NCBI GenBank assembly: GCA_023396465.1
Contig: JAEWWF010000053.1
Location: 1 to 9,222 of the forward strand
From: Pseudomonadota bacterium
Lineage (GTDB): Bacteria; Pseudomonadota; Alphaproteobacteria; Rhodospirillales; Rhodospirillaceae
DNA length: 9,222 nucleotides
Direction of reading: 5' to 3'
Both the position numbers and the translations under genes were made by a program. The notes beneath the pieces are model-generated. The model was not told the DNA's origin, ran no database searches, and worked only from the letters and a program-made list of their open reading frames with translations. Shown here in pieces: positions 6,424 through 9,222 of this stretch. Positions within the stretch are counted from its first letter, which is position 1. Each line of letters starts with the position of its first letter.

Positions 6424-6840
6424 TCAGTCGGTGCGGTGGGTGCGTTCCATGCGCTCGTGCCGTTCCTGCGCCTCGATGGACAGAGTGGCGATGGGCCGCG
6501 CCTCCAGCCGCTTCAGGCTGATCGGCTCGTGGGTTTCCTCACAGTAGCCGTAGGTGCCGTCCTCGATGCGCTGAATGGCGGCGTCGATCTTGGCGATGAG
6601 CTTGCGGGCCCGATCACGGGTGCGCAGTTCCAGGGTCCGATCCATCTCCGCCGACGCCCGGTCGGCCAGGTCGGGTTCCTGCAAACCGCCTTCCTGTAGA
6701 TGCTCAAGGGTCTCTTCAGCTTCGCGCAGCAGTTCCTGTCGCCACTTGAGCAGCTTTTGCCGGAAGTACTCCCGCTGGCGCTCGCTCATGAACGGCTCGT
6801 CGTCCGACGGTCGGTAGTCGGGCGGAAGCGTGACGGTCAT
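6424..6840 (-). CDS. dksA: RNA polymerase-binding transcription factor DksA (one-cysteine alphaproteobacterial type)
   Basis: DksA enters the RNA polymerase secondary channel and, with ppGpp, adjusts initiation at rRNA and other promoters. The 138-residue product has the alphaproteobacterial N-terminus (MTVTLPPDYRPSDDEPFMS), a coiled coil from about 20 to 92 whose tip carries DLADRA (57-62), matching the functional DxxDxA motif, and a globular zinc-finger region with GTYGYCEETHEPI. Only the first of the four zinc cysteines remains: C100, then T103, S121 and A124 where the others would be. The start at 6840 gives the family N-terminus, though the ribosome site is weak; an open extension to 6930 is rejected. 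It ends at a two-way terminator. dksA is often found inside flagellar clusters in alphaproteobacteria; a functional link is not shown here. Confidence 0.93.
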   Translation of the reverse strand: MTVTLPPDYRPSDDEPFMSERQREYFRQKLLKWRQELLREAEETLEHLQEGGLQEPDLADRASAEMDRTLELRTRDRARKLIAKIDAAIQRIEDGTYGYCEETHEPISLKRLEARPIATLSIEAQERHERMERTHRTD

Positions 6841-6881
6841 GCCTGTTCTACCCTGATCGTTATAACTTCGCGGTGGGGGGA

Positions 6882-6910
6882 TGTATATCGGCACGCGATG
6901 CAGGGAGCAA
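6882..6910 (-). promoter_or_regulatory. Possible dksA promoter
   Basis: On the minus strand TTGCTC (6905-6910) and TATACA (6882-6887) lie 17 bases apart, giving a start near 6875 and a leader of about 35 bases. Matches to -35/-10 are 3/6 and 4/6. A second AT-rich element, GTTATAAC, at 6859-6866 could be an alternative -10. Confidence 0.35.
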
Positions 6911-6938
6911 GCACCCATTTGGCCTGCCATCTTCGCGA

Positions 6939-6958
6939 CGCCACCGACACGGTGGGCG
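6939..6958 (-). other. Imperfect hairpin just after fliX
   Basis: Eight base pairs (CGCC/GGCG and ACCG/CGGT) with one bulged base and a three-base loop, starting five bases after the fliX stop. No T-run follows, so it could be a weak terminator or an mRNA end structure; fliX transcripts may read on into dksA. Confidence 0.25.
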
Positions 6959-6963
6959 CCGGA

Positions 6964-7413
6964 TCAGCGCCGCGACAGCTTGGCCAGTTCCACTTCCGCG
7001 CGAAGTTCGATCTCGTCGAGCAAAGCGCCCAGTTGGGGATCCTGAGCCGTTTCACGACGGTCGCGCACCAGTTGCGCCAGGGAAGCCAGGCGGTCCTTGG
7101 GGATGGAGCCGAGCAGCAGGCCGACCCGCAATTCCTCCAGCCGATCGAGGATATCCTCGCCCCGCTGCACGATGGCCTTGCGCTTGGCTGGGCTGTCGAG
7201 CGTATCCCCGGCGCTGTCGACCATCTGCAAGGCCAGCAGGCTGTCGAGGCCGCCGAGATTGGCCGGCGCATCCACCGGGCGCGAGTCATCGGTCCGCGCC
7301 TCGTCCGTGAAGCGGCGGAGCGCCCGAGCGAACTCGGCACCCTTTTCCTTGCCGGACTTTTCGGTTCGGCGCCCCTGCGGCGCTCCACCGGGGCCCACGC
7401 CGGAAATCTTCAT
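6964..7413 (-). CDS. fliX: Flagellar assembly regulator FliX
   Basis: In Caulobacter FliX couples completion of the early basal body to activity of FlbD, the sigma-54 activator of later flagellar genes, and influences flagellar assembly. The 149-residue product opens with MKISGVGPGG, has a basic flexible N-terminal stretch, then an all-helical part with LDSLLALQMVD (about 55-65), KRKAIVQRGEDILDRLEELR and LGLLLGSIPKDRL-like packing (here VGLLLGSIPKDRL), ending AEVELAKLSRR. This pattern, the length and the divergent position beside flgI identify the family. I chose the ATG at 7413; a TTG three codons upstream (7422) is possible but lies inside the CtrA-like site, and neither start has a strong ribosome site. 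The gene is alphaproteobacteria-specific and implies that the genome also has flbD. Confidence 0.9.
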   Translation of the reverse strand: MKISGVGPGGAPQGRRTEKSGKEKGAEFARALRRFTDEARTDDSRPVDAPANLGGLDSLLALQMVDSAGDTLDSPAKRKAIVQRGEDILDRLEELRVGLLLGSIPKDRLASLAQLVRDRRETAQDPQLGALLDEIELRAEVELAKLSRR

Positions 7414-7418
7414 CCGCG

Positions 7419-7433
7419 TCAACCGTACGTTAA
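7419..7433. promoter_or_regulatory. CtrA-like binding site at the fliX start
   Basis: TCAACCGTACGTTAA on the plus strand fits TTAA-N7-TTAA with one mismatch, and shares TCAACC-N5-TTAA with the site before fliL. It ends six bases before the fliX ATG, too close for a normal activator site of fliX unless the mRNA start or the protein start is different. It could repress fliX or act rightward. Confidence 0.35.
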
Positions 7434-7443
7434 TGACACCGGA

Positions 7444-7454
7444 CTAGAGTCTAG
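7444..7454. other. Short palindrome CTAGAGTCTAG in fliX-flgI gap
   Basis: CTAGA-G-TCTAG is a perfect 5-bp inverted repeat around one base, 11 bases beyond the CtrA-like site. CTAG is generally uncommon in bacterial genomes, and two copies here are notable, but no known regulator is assigned. Confidence 0.3.
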
Positions 7455-7498
7455 GGCGACCCATCGCGGGACGAAAGGGAAAATCAGGGGCAGAGGGT

Positions 7499-7513
7499 CG
7501 GCAATGTTTGCCC
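7499..7513. promoter_or_regulatory. FlbD-like palindromic box (flgI)
   Basis: CGGCA-ATGTT-TGCCC, with inner repeat GGCAA-TGT-TTGCC. It starts 73 bases upstream of the sigma-54-like element for flgI, close to the 77 bases seen at flgF, so the two promoters share the same architecture. Confidence 0.55.
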
Positions 7514-7571
7514 AGTCTCCGCCCGCCGCACCCGTCCCGTTCCGCCCGGCCCCGCCTGCGCTCCTTGCGTC

Positions 7572-7587
7572 TGGCATGCCGTTCGCA
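7572..7587 (+). promoter_or_regulatory. Sigma-54-like promoter of flgI
   Basis: TGGCATG-CCGT-TCGCA keeps the GG-N10-GC spacing of sigma-54 promoters and differs from TGGCACG-N4-TTGCA at two positions. It shares TGGCATG with the flgF element. Predicted transcription start is near 7598, giving a leader of about 50 bases. Confidence 0.55.
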
Positions 7588-7594
7588 TGGAGAC

Positions 7595-7628
7595 TCGTCG
7601 CCACCCCGTCCGGAAGGGATGGCGACGA
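7595..7628 (+). other. Hairpin at the 5' end of the flgI leader
   Basis: TCGTCGCCA (7595-7603) pairs perfectly with TGGCGACGA (7620-7628), and an inner CCC/GGG can pair after one mismatch. It begins at about the predicted mRNA start and ends two bases before the AGAGGA ribosome site, so it may protect the 5' end or tune translation of flgI. Confidence 0.45.
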
Positions 7629-7647
7629 ACAGAGGACGTGAACCGCC

Positions 7648-8802
7648 GTGACCAGCATCCGCCGCGCCCTGCCCCGCCTGTGCCGCGCCCTGATCCGCCT
7701 GACCGCCGTGCTGGCGGTGGCGGCGCTGGCCGCGCCGTGGGCCGCCCTGCCGGCCGCCGCCCAGGCATCGCGCATCAAGGACATCGCCGACTTCGAGGGG
7801 GTGCGCAACAACCTGCTGATCGGCTACGGCCTGGTGGTCGGCCTGGATGGCAGCGGCGACGACATCAAGAAGATGCCGTTCACCCGCGAGTCGCTCATCA
7901 GCATGCTGGAACGCCTGGGCGTCAACACCCGCGATGCCGAGCTGGAGCCGAAGAACGTGGCCGCGGTGATGGTCACCGGCGAGTTGCCGCCCTTCGCCCG
8001 TCAGGGTAGCCGCATCGACGTCACCATCAGCGCCCTCGGCGATGCCGACAGCCTGCTCGGCGGCACCCTGCTGGTGACACCGCTGATGGGCGCCGACGGC
8101 GAGGTCTATGCCGTCAGCCAGGGACAGGTGCAGGTGGGTGGCTTCAAGGCCCAGGGACAGGCGGCCACCGTCACCAAGGGCGTGCCAACCGCCGGCCGCA
8201 TCCCCAACGGCGCCATGGTGGAACGCGAGATTCCCTTCGACCTGCGCAGTCTCGATCAGGTGAAGGTGGCGCTGCGCAACCCCGACTTCACCACCGCCCG
8301 CCGCATCGCCCAGGCCATCAACGCCTATCTCGGCACGACCGCCGCCCAGCCCACCGACCCCGCCACCGTACAGGTGGTGGTGCCGCCGGGCATGGAGGTC
8401 ATCGGCCTGCTGACCGACATCGAGCAGCTGCGCGTCGAGCCCGATCAGCTGGCGCGGGTGGTGATCGACGAAAACACCGGCACCATCGTCATCGGCGATA
8501 ACGTGCGGGTGTCGCGCGTCGCCATCGCCCAGGGCAATCTGACCATTCGCGTCACCGAGACGCCGCAGGTCAGCCAGCCGGCCCCCTTCTCCGAAGGCGG
8601 TCAGACGGTGGTGGTGCCGCGCACGGACATTCAGGTGGACGAGGACGAGGACAGCAAGTTGAGCGTTCTGGACGGCGGCGTCAGCCTCCAGGAGTTGGTC
8701 AACGGGCTGAACGCGCTCGGCATCGGCCCCCGGGACATGATAAGTATTCTCCAGGCCATCAAGGCGGCCGGCGCCTTGCAGGCCGAGATCGAGGTGATGT
8801 GA
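7648..8802 (+). CDS. flgI: Flagellar P-ring protein FlgI
   Basis: FlgI subunits form the periplasmic P-ring around the rod, with FlgA as chaperone. The 384-residue product starts with a long basic signal peptide (residues 1 to about 38-40, cleavage near AAA-QA or AQA-SR), then the highly conserved RIKDIADFEGVRNNLLIGYGLVVGL pattern, with VTPLMGADGEVYAVSQGQV in the middle and LSVLDGGVSLQELVNGLNALG and MISILQAIKAAGALQAEIEVM at the end. The start is GTG at 7648, the first possible one after an in-frame TGA; AGAGGA lies 11 bases upstream, a slightly long spacing. It opens the rightward operon and its stop overlaps the next start (TGATG). Confidence 0.97.
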   Translation: MTSIRRALPRLCRALIRLTAVLAVAALAAPWAALPAAAQASRIKDIADFEGVRNNLLIGYGLVVGLDGSGDDIKKMPFTRESLISMLERLGVNTRDAELEPKNVAAVMVTGELPPFARQGSRIDVTISALGDADSLLGGTLLVTPLMGADGEVYAVSQGQVQVGGFKAQGQAATVTKGVPTAGRIPNGAMVEREIPFDLRSLDQVKVALRNPDFTTARRIAQAINAYLGTTAAQPTDPATVQVVVPPGMEVIGLLTDIEQLRVEPDQLARVVIDENTGTIVIGDNVRVSRVAIAQGNLTIRVTETPQVSQPAPFSEGGQTVVVPRTDIQVDEDEDSKLSVLDGGVSLQELVNGLNALGIGPRDMISILQAIKAAGALQAEIEVM

Positions 8803-9122
8803 TGACCGGACCCACGGCCCTGGGGCAAAGCCCCTACGAGCTGCTCAACCAGAGCACCACCCGCTCCCCCAAGCCCGGTTCGGCGCGCACCGTCGAGCAG
8901 GCCCGCAAGGCGGCGGAAGAGTTCGAGGCCATGTTCATCGGCCAGATGCTGCAACACATGTTCTCCAGCATCGAGACCGATCCCGAGTTCGGCGGCGGCG
9001 CCGGCGAGGATATGTGGCGGTCGGTGCTGGTCGATCAGTACGGCAAGGAAATCGCCAAGAATGGCGGCGTTGGCATCGCTGACGCGGTGATGCGCACCCT
9101 GCTGCAAAATCAGGAGGTCTGA
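8802..9122 (+). CDS. flgJ: FlgJ-like rod-binding protein without muramidase domain
   Basis: The 106-residue product matches the N-terminal rod-binding domain of FlgJ, which caps and assists rod assembly in the periplasm. Key parts are ARKAAEEFEAMFIGQMLQHM, a Gly-rich turn with EDMWRSVLVDQYGKEIAKNGGVGIADAVM, and a short end. The peptidoglycan hydrolase domain of the roughly 310-residue enterobacterial FlgJ is absent, which is normal in alphaproteobacteria, where a separate enzyme opens the wall. The ATG at 8802 overlaps the flgI stop by one base and has GAGG seven bases upstream; a GTG at 8799 is possible but less likely. The overlap implies translational coupling with flgI. Confidence 0.93.
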   Translation: MTGPTALGQSPYELLNQSTTRSPKPGSARTVEQARKAAEEFEAMFIGQMLQHMFSSIETDPEFGGGAGEDMWRSVLVDQYGKEIAKNGGVGIADAVMRTLLQNQEV

Positions 9123-9125
9123 ACC

Positions 9126-9222
9126 ATGGCCGGTCCCGCCCGTCCGCCCGGTCCACCGCGCCCCCCCGGCGCCGGGCCGGCAGCCCCCGGCGGCCCTGCC
9201 GCTCCCGGTCGCCCCGGTGGCC
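9126..9222 (+). CDS. Pro/Gly/Ala-rich protein, N-terminus only (cut by window edge)
   Basis: An ATG three bases after the flgJ stop has an excellent ribosome site, AGGAGG at 9112-9117, eight bases upstream and lying within the last flgJ codons. The 32 visible codons read MAGPARPPGPPRPPG and onward, with 12 Pro, 9 Gly, 7 Ala and 3 Arg, so the start of the protein is disordered or collagen-like. No domain is visible yet. From its position after flgI and flgJ it may be a flagellar accessory protein, for example a FlgN-type chaperone, but that is a guess from context. The strong ribosome site and tight spacing are the main evidence that it is a real gene. Confidence 0.65.
   Translation, partial: MAGPARPPGPPRPPGAGPAAPGGPAAPGRPGG

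Noticed and set aside
6841..6930. N-terminal extension of dksA
   Set aside because: The conserved alphaproteobacterial DksA N-terminus begins at 6840 and the extra residues show no similarity to it; the putative promoter lies here.
1..9222. Mobile elements, CRISPR arrays, tRNA or rRNA genes, or a new defence or biosynthetic system
   Set aside because: All substantial coding space is explained by flagellar genes and dksA, composition is even throughout, and no direct repeat arrays or transposase-like frames are visible.

Overview
The window is a flagellar (basal body and motor switch) gene cluster from a GC-rich alphaproteobacterium, most likely a member of the Rhodospirillales or a close relative. 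Four things point there: a FliX-type protein next to flgI, a DUF6468-type membrane protein directly after fliM, an alphaproteobacterial DksA with only one zinc-finger cysteine, and a FlgJ that is only the short rod-binding domain. The order fliL-fliM / flgFGAH / dksA / fliX / flgI-flgJ resembles what is known for Caulobacter and other alphaproteobacteria. I see no mobile element, CRISPR array, tRNA, rRNA or sign of horizontal transfer.

Layout from left to right: bases 1-2243 read leftward as fliL, then fliM, then a DUF6468-type gene that runs off the left edge. Bases 2244-2581 are a divergent control region. Bases 2582-6188 read rightward as flgF, flgG, flgA, flgH (rod, P-ring chaperone, L-ring), ending at a hairpin. 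A second, perfect 21-bp inverted repeat works as a two-way terminator against the leftward dksA gene (6424-6840). fliX also reads leftward (6964-7413). After a second divergent control region (7414-7647), flgI, a flgJ-like gene and a Pro/Gly-rich open frame (cut by the right edge) read rightward, tightly packed.

The genes fit together as one assembly programme. FliM is the C-ring switch and FliL sits around the stator and motor. FlgF and FlgG form the rod, with the FlgJ-like protein helping rod assembly. FlgA escorts the P-ring protein FlgI, and FlgH makes the L-ring. FliX is known in Caulobacter to control the sigma-54 activator FlbD.

The most informative non-coding signal is regulatory. 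A palindrome, CGGCA-N5-TGCC, occurs four times in the window, only in the gaps before flgF (two copies), flgA and flgI. Before flgF and flgI it lies 73-77 bases upstream of a sigma-54-like element that begins TGGCATG in both cases. CtrA-like half-site pairs (TCAACC-N5-TTAA) occur once upstream of fliL and once at the start of fliX. This looks like a Caulobacter-style CtrA / FlbD-FliX / sigma-54 cascade read directly from DNA. The most unusual protein feature is an 80-residue N-terminal extension of FliM with a duplicated EWEAM helix ahead of the usual CheY-binding motif. I found no evidence for a wholly new system.
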